A stretch of DNA of 64,000 nt from Pseudoalteromonas prydzensis. Its GTDB lineage: Bacteria > Pseudomonadota > Gammaproteobacteria > Enterobacterales > Alteromonadaceae. The number at the start of each line of letters is the position of its first letter. The stretch's first letter is position 1. The stretch lies in NCBI RefSeq assembly GCF_011050055.1, contig NZ_DRGM01000082.1, positions 1 through 64,000 of the forward strand, in the 5' to 3' direction. Shown here one piece after another: positions 10,394 through 19,742 of this stretch. The translations under genes and the position numbers were made by a program. The notes below the pieces were generated by a model, which was not told the DNA's origin, made no database searches, and worked only from the letters and a program-made list of their open reading frames with translations.

Positions 10394-10750
10394 TTACATG
10401 AGCTCAATGCATTTAGACTTTAAGAATTCTAAAAATACTTTTACCTTTTCTAGCGGGTATTTTCTGCCTGCGTAAAATGCGTATAACACCAGATCTTCTG
10501 GTTCATGGTCGAGTTTAATATTGATCAATGAGCCGTTGTTTATATCTTCTTGGCATGCGTGAATGGGCAAAATAGCATAGCCCAGTCCTTTTAGTGCAGC
10601 GGCTTTGGCCATGTTGCCACTGTTTACTTTAAAACTAGATTTTACTTGCACTGCTTGTTGCTGTTTAAAACGCCAAGGCATGCCTTGCAGTATAGTAATA
10701 CACGGGACTTTACTTAACTCATCTAGTGAGCGAGGCGGTGGTGTATTGTT
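10394..10750 (-). pseudogene. LysR-type regulator remnant, C-terminal effector domain only
   Basis: About 119 residues match the second half of a LysR effector-binding domain: RSLDELSKVPCI, then MAKAAALKGLGYAILPIHAC and a typical C-terminal end (PLEKVKVFLEFLKSKC). The helix-turn-helix and the first effector lobe are missing. The frame runs on to an ATG at 10807, but that stretch is antisense to the neighbouring monooxygenase fragment, so it is not native LysR sequence. The breakpoint lies at about 10748-10765. The fragment cannot bind DNA in the normal way and is judged non-functional. Confidence 0.8.
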
Positions 10751-10756
10751 GACTGT

Positions 10757-11077
10757 TTGCCATATTGGCACCAGGGTAATGTACTGATTATGGGGGATGC
10801 GGCTCACGCTCCTTTACCAACTTCGGGGCAGGGGGCATGTCAGGCGCTGGAAGATGCTTGGCATCTTGTGCGGGTGTTAGAAAAGTATGATGATTTAGAG
10901 CTCGCATTAACGGCTTTTTATCAACAGCGTATAGATAAAACCTCAGCCTCTCAACGTGTTGGTCGCCAAGTTGCGCAGAAAATTTTCACTACAGCAGCTG
11001 ACACTAATGAGACACCAGCGTTAGGTATCTCTGCCCAGCAGTTAGTAACGTTATGGATGCAAGGCTTGAGTAATTAA
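10757..11077 (+). pseudogene. FAD-dependent monooxygenase remnant, C-terminal part
   Basis: The frame encodes YWHQGNVLIMGDAAHAPLPT followed by SGQGACQALEDAW. This is the conserved GD motif and following helix of PHBH/UbiH-type flavin monooxygenases, continuing to a natural C terminus. The N-terminal Rossmann GxGxxG region (roughly 270 residues) is absent, and only a TTG is available as a start. It lies head to head with the LysR remnant, so one deletion removed both N termini and the shared promoter region. Confidence 0.82.
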
Positions 11078-11159
11078 CCTCTCGAGCTGTGTACTTTGGT
11101 GCGAGCAAGGCTATTGATGAGGTGGTTATTTGTTCGCTTATTCAGTTACTTGCAAGTTA

Positions 11160-11218
11160 TGGTTAACAATCCATTAAGTCTGGCTGTGTACAATTGCCGC
11201 CTTTACAATTGTTAACCA
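11160..11218. repeat. Inverted repeat upstream of orphan TonB receptor
   Basis: Arms TGGTTAACAAT (11160-11170) and ATTGTTAACCA (11208-11218) are perfect 11-bp inverted copies 37 bp apart, each containing the palindrome GTTAAC. They end 20 nt before the receptor start. They could be a pair of operator half-sites or a leader-RNA stem. No regulator gene remains intact beside it. Confidence 0.5.
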
Positions 11219-11238
11219 GTAATGGACTCGCACATTCA

Positions 11239-14160
11239 ATGGCAACTTCAACGTGTTACTCACCTTTAGCAGCATCGCTGCGTTTTTCTGTTCTTAGTTT
11301 ATCGGTTTTTAGTGCTATGAATGTGGCTGCTGCCGAGCAGTTAACAAACACGCCAACTGAAAAAGATATGGAAGTGATTGAGGTGCGAGGTATTCGCTCT
11401 AGCATGGCTGAGAACTTAGCGGTGAAGCGTTTATCGAGTTCTGTTGTGGATGCTATTACCGCAGAAGATATTGGTAAATTCCCTGATAAAAACGTGGCTG
11501 ATTCATTAGCACGAGTGCCGGGTGTAGTGATTGACCGCGAAGGCGGTGAAGGCTCAACGGTGAGCATTCGTGGTTTATCGTCTGATCTAACTTACACCCA
11601 GTTAAATGGTAATTTTATTGCCTCATCACCGGGGGAGCCATCGCGTTCATTCGATTATGCTTTGTTGCCATCGGCGATGATCGCAAGTGTTGAAGTATTC
11701 AAATCACCTGAAGCGCGCCTTGATGAAGGAGGCGTGGGCGGTACGGTATTAATGCATAGCCGCAAACCGCTGAATATGGAGGCTAATTCGGGGGTTTTTA
11801 ATGTTGAAACTACCTATGCTGATGTAACTGAAGATTATGAGCCACAGTTTACTGGTTTATATTCATGGAAAAACGATAGCGATAGCTTTGGTTTTTTACT
11901 TGGCTATACCCGTCAACAGCGCACCAACCGTACCCTCTCTGGTGGCACAGATGCCAATGTATGGCGCTATAATGGCGCGCAGCCCAGTGATGTAAATGGC
12001 AACGCGGTTGATAACAGTAATGACTGGGGCGTTGTGACTGATGCCAACGGGCAAGGTTATGAGAATATATGGTTTCCGCAAGTGGTGCGCAGCTCTGTTG
12101 TGAATGAAAAGCGTGAACGTGAAGGCGTGCAGTTTACAACCCAGTGGCGACCAACTAATCGCATTGAACTGGGTTTTAATTACTTTGGCTTTAGTTTACA
12201 GCAACAACGCACTCACTCTGTGGTTGATATGCCGGAATGGGCGCTAAATCCGGACTTTTTAACAGGTGTTACACTGGATGAAAGCGGCACAATTGTCACA
12301 GCAATGGATTATAGTGCAATCGCCAGTGGTATTGAAAAAGATATGCAATTGCCGTGGCTACGTGGCAGTTATGTCGATGAAGAATCAACCTCAGATACTT
12401 TTGATTTTAACTTAAGCTACGAAGGCGATAATTTTACAGCGCGTTTTGTGGCGGGTAAAACTAAAGCTAAAGGTGGGCCAAAAGAAAGTTGGCAAGCAGC
12501 GTATAAAAGTTCAAACGCGGGTGAGGGACAAAGTCATATTGAGAATGCATCGCAAAGTGCCGCTTGGTCAATAACAGATGACCGTATTTCGATGCAGATT
12601 GACCCTAACACACTGAATAATTTACTCGCAGGTGTTGGCGGTGGTCGTGATGCAGGCTCATCAAATTCAAGTTTTGTACGCAGCACGCTGGAAGAAAACT
12701 ACTACCAAGCCGACGTTGATTTTTATGTTGATTGGGGTATGTTTACCACCATTCGCACTGGTGCAAAATACCGCGATGCATCACTGCACCGTGAAACTGG
12801 CAACAACTTTTTCCTTGATCCGAGTTTTGATATTGCCGCAGGCGAGGCCAGCGCAGGCGGTATCACTCAATTTGATAGCTATCAATGGAATAATGGTATG
12901 CCAGCAGCGCAAGATGTGTTTAACAGCGCGGGCGAGGGCAATATTGCTGGTGGTTTTAATATCAACCTCATGCCGACCATTAATTGGCATAAATATCGCG
13001 ATTATATTTACAGCAACTATGTGCCGTATACCCGCATTGAAGATAACTTTGTCTATGATATTGCCGAGCAAATTAGCGCGTTTTATTTGCAAGGGGATTT
13101 TGAATACAGTGATGTACGCGGTAATTTAGGCGTACGGGTAGTGCAAACTAAAACCACCAGCGCCTCAACTGATTTGTATACCTTTTTGCTCGATGAAACC
13201 GATGACGAAACGGGCGAGCCGGTCACCGGCGATGATCGCTTGGTTGAGCAATACCAATTGATCACACAACAAACAACAGACACTCACGTATTACCAAGTT
13301 TAAATATTGCGTGGGATGCCAGCGACGATGTGGTGATACGTGGTGCGCTTGCTAAAGTGATGTCGCGCCCCGATTACGGTGATTTAGGCAGCCAACAACG
13401 TATTACTTTCGTATCTGATGAATGGGCTGCTGATCGTGCTGCGTTTAACGAGCAACCAGGGTTTAGCGGCAGTGGCGGTAATAAAAACTTAACAGCGTTT
13501 GAGTCTGTACAAGCCGATTTATCTGTTGAGTATTACTATGCGCCAGGCTCTGCATTAGGTGTAGCGTTATTTCATAAAAAGGTAGATAACTTTGTGGTGC
13601 CATTGGTGATTGATTCACAGCGTGAATTTGCAGGCCAAGCGGGTATTGTTGATGCTGGTACTATTACTATTTCGCCTTACAGCACGGTAGGTAATGGTAG
13701 CGATGCCGTATCTAAAGGGGTGGAAGTGTTTATTCAACACGCCTTTGATAGCGGCTTTGGTATTTATGCTAACTACACGTATAACAACACCAATCAGGCT
13801 GATGTGACAGTTGCCGGTGAAAAGTTTGCTGAATCGCCATTAATAGGCAGTGCCGATTACCAATATAACACCTCGGTTTATTATGAAGGGGATAGCTTTA
13901 ATATTCGCGCGTCATACAATAAACGAGGCGAAACAGTGCTCGGTATTAATAGCGGCTTAAATGTATATCAAGACCCATACCAGCAAGTAGACGTAAATGC
14001 CGCGTATAGCGTTACCGATAGCTTTAGCTTTACCGCAGCGGTAATTAATTTAACGCAATCAGAATCCGTTACACGCTTAGGTAAAGATACCGGCGCTCGT
14101 TTGTTGAATACCAGTTACTCAGGCCGCCGTTATTACGCCGGATTTAATTACAGCTTTTAA
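11239..14160 (+). CDS. TonB-dependent outer-membrane receptor (orphan)
   Basis: A receptor of about 973 residues. It has a signal peptide (hydrophobic segment ending MNVAAAEQ), the TonB-box-like EVIEVRGIRSSMAENL, and a plug with KFPDKNVADSLARVPGVVIDR and TVSIRGLSSDLTYTQLNG. A long barrel ends in aromatic YYAGFNYSF. It is the TIGR01782 type. The start at 11239 gives a normal signal peptide, though its ribosome site is weak; an earlier TTG at 11194 is possible. No intact catabolic genes flank it; the neighbouring monooxygenase and LysR genes are ruins, so its substrate cannot be read from context. Confidence 0.88.
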   Translation: MATSTCYSPLAASLRFSVLSLSVFSAMNVAAAEQLTNTPTEKDMEVIEVRGIRSSMAENLAVKRLSSSVVDAITAEDIGKFPDKNVADSLARVPGVVIDREGGEGSTVSIRGLSSDLTYTQLNGNFIASSPGEPSRSFDYALLPSAMIASVEVFKSPEARLDEGGVGGTVLMHSRKPLNMEANSGVFNVETTYADVTEDYEPQFTGLYSWKNDSDSFGFLLGYTRQQRTNRTLSGGTDANVWRYNGAQPSDVNGNAVDNSNDWGVVTDANGQGYENIWFPQVVRSSVVNEKREREGVQFTTQWRPTNRIELGFNYFGFSLQQQRTHSVVDMPEWALNPDFLTGVTLDESGTIVTAMDYSAIASGIEKDMQLPWLRGSYVDEESTSDTFDFNLSYEGDNFTARFVAGKTKAKGGPKESWQAAYKSSNAGEGQSHIENASQSAAWSITDDRISMQIDPNTLNNLLAGVGGGRDAGSSNSSFVRSTLEENYYQADVDFYVDWGMFTTIRTGAKYRDASLHRETGNNFFLDPSFDIAAGEASAGGITQFDSYQWNNGMPAAQDVFNSAGEGNIAGGFNINLMPTINWHKYRDYIYSNYVPYTRIEDNFVYDIAEQISAFYLQGDFEYSDVRGNLGVRVVQTKTTSASTDLYTFLLDETDDETGEPVTGDDRLVEQYQLITQQTTDTHVLPSLNIAWDASDDVVIRGALAKVMSRPDYGDLGSQQRITFVSDEWAADRAAFNEQPGFSGSGGNKNLTAFESVQADLSVEYYYAPGSALGVALFHKKVDNFVVPLVIDSQREFAGQAGIVDAGTITISPYSTVGNGSDAVSKGVEVFIQHAFDSGFGIYANYTYNNTNQADVTVAGEKFAESPLIGSADYQYNTSVYYEGDSFNIRASYNKRGETVLGINSGLNVYQDPYQQVDVNAAYSVTDSFSFTAAVINLTQSESVTRLGKDTGARLLNTSYSGRRYYAGFNYSF

Positions 14161-14166
14161 GTTAAC

Positions 14167-14203
14167 CTGAACGCTGGTGATAGATTTATTATCCAGCGTT
14201 CAG
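14167..14203. terminator. Hairpin between convergent genes
   Basis: Perfect 11-bp stem CTGAACGCTGG / CCAGCGTTCAG with a 15-base loop, lying between the TonB receptor stop and the stop of the opposing ribbon-helix-helix gene. It probably terminates both transcripts, although neither side has a clean T-run. Confidence 0.6.
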
Positions 14204-14204
14204 A

Positions 14205-14603
14205 TTAGTTAAGTGAAGACTTTAACGATGTATCGTGATATTGGCTTTTGCGCACACTGCTACGCAGTTTTTCTTGTTCTAAAACGTGACTAGCGTCGAT
14301 GTCATTTAACGGTAGCGTATCTTCGCGGCTTAAGTTGCCATCGGCCACCAGCGATAAGTAACGAGAACAACACACTCGCAAAAACGAGGTGAAATTACCA
14401 ATATCATGATCAGCATCAAGAGACTCAAGGTACAGTTTAGTGATCATTTGATTGACGGTCATTTGATCGCGAAAAGCCACTTCTTCTAAAATATCCCAAA
14501 AAAACTCTTCTAAACGAATCGATGTAACTACACCATCAATACGCAGTGATTTGGTTCGACAAGTCCATAACCGGCTGTCGGCATTAATGAAAAGTTGGCA
14601 CAT
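14205..14603 (-). CDS. Ribbon-helix-helix domain protein
   Basis: A 132-residue protein. Its first half, SLRIDGVVTSIRLEEFFWDILEEVAFRDQMTVNQMITKLY by position (about residues 19-58), is the compact RHH_4 type of ribbon-helix-helix fold: a short beta strand followed by two helices. FTSFLRVCCSRY continues the domain. The last 45 residues look disordered. AAGAGG is correctly placed before the start. It follows the DJ-1 gene by 30 nt on the same strand, so the two are likely co-transcribed. Ribbon-helix-helix proteins usually bind DNA; the target is unknown. Confidence 0.8.
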   Translation of the reverse strand: MCQLFINADSRLWTCRTKSLRIDGVVTSIRLEEFFWDILEEVAFRDQMTVNQMITKLYLESLDADHDIGNFTSFLRVCCSRYLSLVADGNLSREDTLPLNDIDASHVLEQEKLRSSVRKSQYHDTSLKSSLN

Positions 14604-14633
14604 AATTTACCTCTTAATGCCGCGCAGCGGTGA

Positions 14634-15191
14634 TTATAGTAAGGCTACAAACTGTTTTAACATGGCTGGGTGCGCAGGCCATGCTGGTGCTGTTACCAAT
14701 TTTCCATCGGTAATGGCGCCATCCATTGGTAACTCAACGTACTCGGCACCCGCCATTTTTACTTCAGGTTGGCAAGCAGGGTAAGCAGATACTTTTTTAC
14801 CTGTGATCACACCTGCCGCGGTTAGCAGTTGCGGGCCGTGGCAAATAGAGGCAATTGGTTTATCAGCTGTGGCAAAGTGTTGAATTATTTCGATTACTTT
14901 CGCGTTCAAACGTAAATATTCCGGGGCACGACCACCGGGTAAATACAGCGCATCGTAATCAGCGGCATTAATATTGGCAAATGTCGCGTTGAGCGCAAAG
15001 TTATGACCGCGTTTTTCAGTATAGGTTTGATCGCCTTCAAAATCATGAATTGAGGTGGCGATTGTATCACCCGCTTTTTTATCAGGGCATACAGCATCAA
15101 CCTGATGACCCATTGCCAATAATGCTTGAAAAGGCACCATGTTTTCATAGTCTTCCACAAAGTCACCGGTGATCATAAGTACTTTAGCCAT
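14634..15191 (-). CDS. DJ-1/PfpI family protein
   Basis: A 185-residue protein of the class I glutamine amidotransferase-like superfamily. The nucleophile elbow is [10 protein letters not shown] with Cys117, and an acidic residue of the FVEDYE segment (about residue 13) would activate it. [13 protein letters not shown] is the usual preceding loop. Members are chaperone-like deglycases, glyoxalases or proteases of stress response, acting in the cytoplasm; the exact reaction cannot be told from sequence. GGAGC precedes the ATG. It heads a two-gene unit with the ribbon-helix-helix gene. Confidence 0.9.
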   Translation of the reverse strand: MAKVLMITGDFVEDYENMVPFQALLAMGHQVDAVCPDKKAGDTIATSIHDFEGDQTYTEKRGHNFALNATFANINAADYDALYLPGGRAPEYLRLNAKVIEIIQHFATADKPIASICHGPQLLTAAGVITGKKVSAYPACQPEVKMAGAEYVELPMDGAITDGKLVTAPAWPAHPAMLKQFVALL

Positions 15192-15886
15192 GTTTTGCTC
15201 CAGATCTTAATTGTGCGTAAACGTATCAGAGTGGAAATTAAGTACACACTAATACCGTGAGTGTTTAGTAAAGCACATATAAATCAGCAGCGGGTAATAT
15301 TCTAATACTACAATAGCGGGAGCTGCTGTGTTCCATTCCTTATTGTTTTTAATGACTTGAATAACCAGAAAGCTGATATATAACTTATCTCCAGTGGCTT
15401 TGTTGATCTAAATAATACCTGCTGGAGCATGGTTAAAATATATGTTTTACATAACATAGTTAAAAACCCCAACCGATTCGAAGTCGAGTGCTATTTACTC
15501 GCTGCAATTGATTTTAATGAGAAATTAGCTTATTATCGCAGCAACTATTACTGATAAGGCTCGTTATTTTGCGCATTACGCCGCCCTAGGTTTTCCCCCC
15601 TCTAAATTGCCATAATTTAAATGGCTATCAATTGCTGTTTTCAGCAGGTGCTTGTTTGCGCCATCAAAAAATATTTAAGCACCCTGTTCAACGCGTTAAC
15701 TGTCGATACGCTAATGTATTGCTATGTTGAAATTGTGGTTTATCGAATTTTTATCAATTTAAATTGTGTTTTTACTTTTGGCTAAATGATTTACGTATCA
15801 AAGCAGCGCATTGCTTTGCGTGTGAGCGTGTTAAGTTAAAAGAATTTTGCATGATGAAATTGATAACACATAAAACAAGGTTTTCT
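15192..15886. other. Gene-free stretch upstream of the SulP gene
   Basis: About 695 nt without a convincing gene. It is AT-rich and contains a small stem (CAAAGCA / TGCTTTG at 15799-15818) in what is probably the sulP leader. A longer reading frame upstream of the chosen sulP start is open from 15764, but it encodes no family-like sequence. No repeat or RNA gene was recognised. Confidence 0.5.
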
Positions 15887-17371
15887 ATGTTCGAAAAATT
15901 TAAACTCGAATGGTTCGCTAACATTCGTGGCGACTTACTTGCGGGTATTGTGGTCGCATTAGCTTTGATCCCTGAGGCTATCGCGTTTTCTATTATTGCC
16001 GGTGTTGACCCTAAAGTCGGCCTCTATGCTTCATTTTGTATTGCGGTTGTGATTGCCTTTGTTGGTGGCAGACCCGGTATGATCTCTGCGGCCACCGGCG
16101 CGATGGCACTGTTAATGGTGACGCTAGTAAAAGAGCATGGCCTAGAATACTTACTTGCCGCAACTTTACTCACCGGTGTATTACAAATTATTGCCGGTTA
16201 TTTAAAGCTTGGCAGCTTAATGCGCTTTGTCTCGCGCTCGGTGGTTACTGGCTTCGTTAACGCTTTAGCAATACTGATATTTATGGCGCAGTTGCCAGAG
16301 CTTACCAATGTTACTTGGCATGTCTATGCGATGACCGCCGCTGGTTTAGGTATTATTTACTTATTCCCTTACTTACCAGTTATAGGTAAAAGCATTCCCT
16401 CGCCGTTAGTGTGTATTGTGGTACTGACTGCCGTTGCCATGACTATGGGGCTTGATATTCGTACCGTGGGTGACATGGGCGAGCTCCCCGATACCTTGCC
16501 TATCTTTTTATGGCCTGATGTGCCGCTAAACCTAGACACCTTGTTAATTATTTTACCTTATTCAATAGGCCTTGCTATTGTCGGCTTATTAGAGTCAATG
16601 ATGACGGCCACTATCGTTGATGACCTAACTGACACCTCAAGCGATAAAAACCGTGAGTGTAAAGGCCAAGGTGTTGCCAATATTGGCGCGGGTTTATTAG
16701 GTGGTATGGCCGGTTGTGCGATGATTGGTCAGTCAATTATTAATGTTAAATCGGGTGGCCGTGGCCGCTTATCTACTTTTGTAGCCGGTACTTTCTTGTT
16801 AATTATGGTGGTATTTTTAGATGAGTGGTTAAAGCTCATTCCAATGGCGGCATTGGTTGCAGTAATGATCATGGTGTCAATTGGTACCTTTTCTTGGAGC
16901 TCTATTCGCGATCTTAAAAAACACCCATTCTCAACCAATATAGTTATGCTTGCTACTGTGGTCGTAGTCGTTGCAACTCATAACTTAGCAATGGGTGTGT
17001 TTGTTGGTGTATTACTGTCTGCGGTGTTCTTTGCTAATAAAATTAGCCGCTTTATGGTGGTACAGTCTGAGGGTTCTAATGGCGACAAAGTGTATACAGT
17101 GACTGGCCAAGTATTCTTTGCCACAGCGGATAAATTTGTTGATTCGTTTGACTTTAAAGACGCAGCCGACAATGTCACGATCGATTTGAGCCATGCGCAT
17201 TTTTGGGATATCAGTGGTGTAGGCGCACTTGATAAAGTGGTGATTAAATTACGCCGAGAAGGTGCCGAAGTCACTATTAAGGGCATGAACGTAGCAACCC
17301 AAACCGTAGTTGATAAGTTTGCAATTCATGATGACCCCGCTGCCGTAGAAAAAATGATGGCAGGCCATTAA
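15887..17371 (+). CDS. SulP family anion transporter with STAS domain
   Basis: A 494-residue inner-membrane anion transporter. The N-terminal segment [20 protein letters not shown] is the SulP signature. About 12-14 membrane segments follow, then a cytoplasmic STAS domain (roughly residues 395-490; [20 protein letters not shown]). SulP proteins carry sulfate, bicarbonate or dicarboxylates; the substrate cannot be assigned by eye. The start at 15887 has AAGG 6 nt upstream; ATGs at 15851 and 15854 are alternatives. The next gene, a universal stress protein, begins 10 nt downstream, so the two are one operon. Confidence 0.9.
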   Translation: MFEKFKLEWFANIRGDLLAGIVVALALIPEAIAFSIIAGVDPKVGLYASFCIAVVIAFVGGRPGMISAATGAMALLMVTLVKEHGLEYLLAATLLTGVLQIIAGYLKLGSLMRFVSRSVVTGFVNALAILIFMAQLPELTNVTWHVYAMTAAGLGIIYLFPYLPVIGKSIPSPLVCIVVLTAVAMTMGLDIRTVGDMGELPDTLPIFLWPDVPLNLDTLLIILPYSIGLAIVGLLESMMTATIVDDLTDTSSDKNRECKGQGVANIGAGLLGGMAGCAMIGQSIINVKSGGRGRLSTFVAGTFLLIMVVFLDEWLKLIPMAALVAVMIMVSIGTFSWSSIRDLKKHPFSTNIVMLATVVVVVATHNLAMGVFVGVLLSAVFFANKISRFMVVQSEGSNGDKVYTVTGQVFFATADKFVDSFDFKDAADNVTIDLSHAHFWDISGVGALDKVVIKLRREGAEVTIKGMNVATQTVVDKFAIHDDPAAVEKMMAGH

Positions 17372-17381
17372 GGAGAACACA

Positions 17382-18230
17382 ATGAAAAAAATAATATCGT
17401 GCGTTGACGGCTCAGCTTTGGCACCCTCTGTGTGTCAAGCGGGAGCGTGGTTATCTGAGCGTTTATCGCTGCCTTTAGTGCTACTGCATAGTATTGAAAA
17501 AGAGCACACCGGCCAAGTTAATTTAGCCGGTAGTATTGGCCTTGGGGCAAATGAAAGCTTACTGCAAGAATTAGCCGATCACGATGCGAAAAAAAGCAAA
17601 CTGCTAAAAGCACACAGCAAAGCCTTACTAGAAGAGCTACAGCAGTCACTGCCTGAGCTAAATAGCCCAGTTGCAACACTTGAGCGCTTTGGTGATGTAA
17701 ACCACACCCTTAGCGATATTAAAGAGTCAATTCGTTGCTATGTGATGGGCCGCAGTGGTGAAAGCCACGGTAATGAAACTCACTTTGTGGGTTCGCATAT
17801 TGAAAGCGCATTACGTTTGGTTGACCGCTCTATGCTACTGACCGTTGGCGAGTTTAAAAAACCGCAATCGTTCTTACTTGCCTACGATGGCAGAGAGCAA
17901 GCTAACTTGGCCATTGAGCGGTTACTCGAAACCAAGCTACTGGCTGATTGCGATTGCCATTTAGTGATGGTGGGTAACACCAGCCATGCCACTAAAGACG
18001 CGTTTGATAAAGAGCTAAGCCGTTTAGAGTCAGAGTTTGCATCAATTACTCCGCACTTTGTTGATGGTGGTAATATTGCCGATTCATTATTAGCTAAGCA
18101 GCAACAGCTCAATGTTGACTTAACTGTGATGGGGGCGTTTTCGCACTCTAAAGTGAGGCAGTTCTTTGTGGGTAGTAATACGCTAAAATTAATTGCTAAC
18201 AGCCACACTTCATTATTAGTGATTAAGTAA
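17382..18230 (+). CDS. Tandem-domain universal stress protein
   Basis: A 282-residue cytoplasmic protein made of two UspA-like domains. The first begins MKKIISCVDGSALAPSVC; the second starts near residue 160 (FLLAYDGREQANLAIERLL) and ends with VMGAFSHSKVRQFFVGSNT, the segment that forms the nucleotide loop in ATP-binding members. The second glycine of the usual GxxG is not obvious, so ATP binding is uncertain. It is preceded by AAGGAG and follows sulP directly, suggesting a link between stress or energy state and anion transport. Confidence 0.9.
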   Translation: MKKIISCVDGSALAPSVCQAGAWLSERLSLPLVLLHSIEKEHTGQVNLAGSIGLGANESLLQELADHDAKKSKLLKAHSKALLEELQQSLPELNSPVATLERFGDVNHTLSDIKESIRCYVMGRSGESHGNETHFVGSHIESALRLVDRSMLLTVGEFKKPQSFLLAYDGREQANLAIERLLETKLLADCDCHLVMVGNTSHATKDAFDKELSRLESEFASITPHFVDGGNIADSLLAKQQQLNVDLTVMGAFSHSKVRQFFVGSNTLKLIANSHTSLLVIK

Positions 18231-18242
18231 ACTTTCAGTTTT

Positions 18243-18279
18243 AATGAGCCTAGCCACTACAAGACTGGGCTCATTTTTC
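18243..18279 (+). terminator. Terminator of the sulP-usp operon
   Basis: 8-bp stem AATGAGCC / GGCTCATT with a loop of about 17 bases, followed by TTTT. It starts 12 nt after the usp stop and lies between convergent genes. Confidence 0.7.
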
Positions 18280-18346
18280 ATCCTGTTGTACGATTCAGTG
18301 CCAATATTACCTAGGATCTGCCCTGCATTAACCAAGGCTGTGCTGG

Positions 18347-19480
18347 TTAACCATGATTAGCGTTTTTCATTTTATACATTTTTTTATCGGCCGTTTCGAT
18401 TAACGCATCCAAGGATTCACCATCGCTTGGGTAAAAGGCTGCACCATAAGAAAAGTTAATTTTCATCTGTGGGTAATCACTGCTTGCTGCCGCTTGGGCA
18501 ATCGCTTTTGCAATCCTGCTGGTTAATTTATGAATATCCGCTATGGTATGAAAATGTTCCAGTAACAACACAAATTCATCACCGCCAAGCCGTGCTGCGG
18601 TATCGTCTTCTCGTAACGTATTTTGAAAAACATCCGCTAAAATCTTTAGTGCATCATCACCTGCTTGATGACCAAATTGATCGTTTAACTCTTTAAATTG
18701 GTTTAAGTCAATAAATACAATGCTTAAGTGATTAGCCTCAGCTTTTTGACTACGCTTAAAATGCTTTAACACTTGCTTAAAACGATCTTCTAGCAACAGC
18801 CTGTTAGGTAACCCCGTTAAGTGATCGTGATAGGCTAAAAAGCGAAACGTATCGCGTTGCGAAATATGATTACTAATATCAGAAAAAATAGTAATAAAAC
18901 CTTTAATTTCATCATTATGTGTAATAGACGAGGTTGATTGCCAAGTGTGGATCGTTTCCCCCGAGGCTTTGCGGATCATAATTTCACCGCTCCAGTGGCC
19001 TTCGTTTTTAATGGCTCTAAAGGCTGCACGAATGGTATTACTTTGGTTTAGGCCGCTTCGTAAAAAGGTGGGTTTACGAAACAAAACACGTTCACGTGGA
19101 TAACCGAACAACATAATAAAGGCGTCGTTCACTCTAATCACATCATCGTCTTTATCGGTCACCATCATCGCTTCGCCGCTGTGATTAAAGACTAAATCAT
19201 CAATTGAACGTTGCTCGCTGGCTTGGGTATTAAACACACAACACACCGTCGACTGTGCTTGACTACTTTTTTTTAAGCTTATTGAGTAAATATGCTGCTG
19301 CAATCGCAACTCAATCGTTTTGTAAAACGCCGTGCTGTTTAAGTTAAACTGCTGTGTTATATCAGATATTTGCAGCTGCACCGCTTCAGGCAATGAACAA
19401 AATTGTGTATTACTACTAACATGCTCTGCACATACAAATAGTGCCGGAACAGGTAAATCATCAACTGTCATTGTATTCAC
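18347..19480 (-). CDS. PAS-GGDEF diguanylate cyclase
   Basis: A 377-residue protein with an unassigned N-terminal region (1-90), a PAS domain (about 92-205; EAMMVTDKDDDVIRVNDAF, PTFLRSG) and a GGDEF domain (about 212-375). The catalytic motif GGDEF is intact at 299-303, and an RxxD inhibitory site sits five residues before it (290-293), so feedback by cyclic di-GMP is expected. It has no membrane segment, so it should be a soluble sensor making cyclic di-GMP in response to a PAS-detected signal. It is a single gene, convergent with usp. Confidence 0.92.
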   Translation of the reverse strand: MNTMTVDDLPVPALFVCAEHVSSNTQFCSLPEAVQLQISDITQQFNLNSTAFYKTIELRLQQHIYSISLKKSSQAQSTVCCVFNTQASEQRSIDDLVFNHSGEAMMVTDKDDDVIRVNDAFIMLFGYPRERVLFRKPTFLRSGLNQSNTIRAAFRAIKNEGHWSGEIMIRKASGETIHTWQSTSSITHNDEIKGFITIFSDISNHISQRDTFRFLAYHDHLTGLPNRLLLEDRFKQVLKHFKRSQKAEANHLSIVFIDLNQFKELNDQFGHQAGDDALKILADVFQNTLREDDTAARLGGDEFVLLLEHFHTIADIHKLTSRIAKAIAQAAASSDYPQMKINFSYGAAFYPSDGESLDALIETADKKMYKMKNANHG

Positions 19481-19597
19481 CTTAATGCCTTATACTCGTT
19501 TATATATTAGTTAAGTGCATGTTATATGCTAAGATAGATTATATTTATCGCAAATTTATATACTCAGCTAATCTGGTAAATGATCACTTATGGCATA

Positions 19598-19693
19598 AGG
19601 AAATTTATAGCGTCGTTTGATTTTAAAGAGGTGCTCGCTAAAGTTATCATTGATTTAACTGATGGCCATTTTTGGAATATCACGGCCATTAAT
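19598..19693 (+). pseudogene. STAS-domain fragment of a lost SulP gene
   Basis: A 32-codon stretch reads RKFIASFDFKEVLAKV then IIDLTDGHFWNITAIN. It aligns without gaps to the STAS domain of the SulP protein 2.4 kb upstream, with 15 of 32 residues identical by eye (KF..SFDFK, IDL, HFW). The frame degenerates after this point and no membrane part precedes it. It is a relic of a second sulP-like copy or of a rearrangement. Confidence 0.7.
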
Positions 19694-19715
19694 TGTCCTT
19701 TGCTAAGTATATGCT

Positions 19716-19740
19716 CTCCAGCAGCGTCTTGCTGCTGGAG
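19716..19740 (-). terminator. Strong hairpin at the end of the LysR gene
   Basis: Perfect 10-bp stem CTCCAGCAGC / GCTGCTGGAG with a 5-base loop, 2 nt beyond the LysR stop codon. It is GC-rich and stable but lacks a clear U-tract on either strand. Confidence 0.65.
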
Positions 19741-19742
19741 GT

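Noticed and set aside
12781-13092. 103-codon minus-strand frame opposite the orphan TonB receptor
   Set aside because: No ribosome site or domain; explained by codon bias of the sense gene.
12632-13129. 165-codon plus-strand frame inside the orphan TonB receptor gene
   Set aside because: It overlaps a fully supported receptor in another frame and its product has no family-like features.
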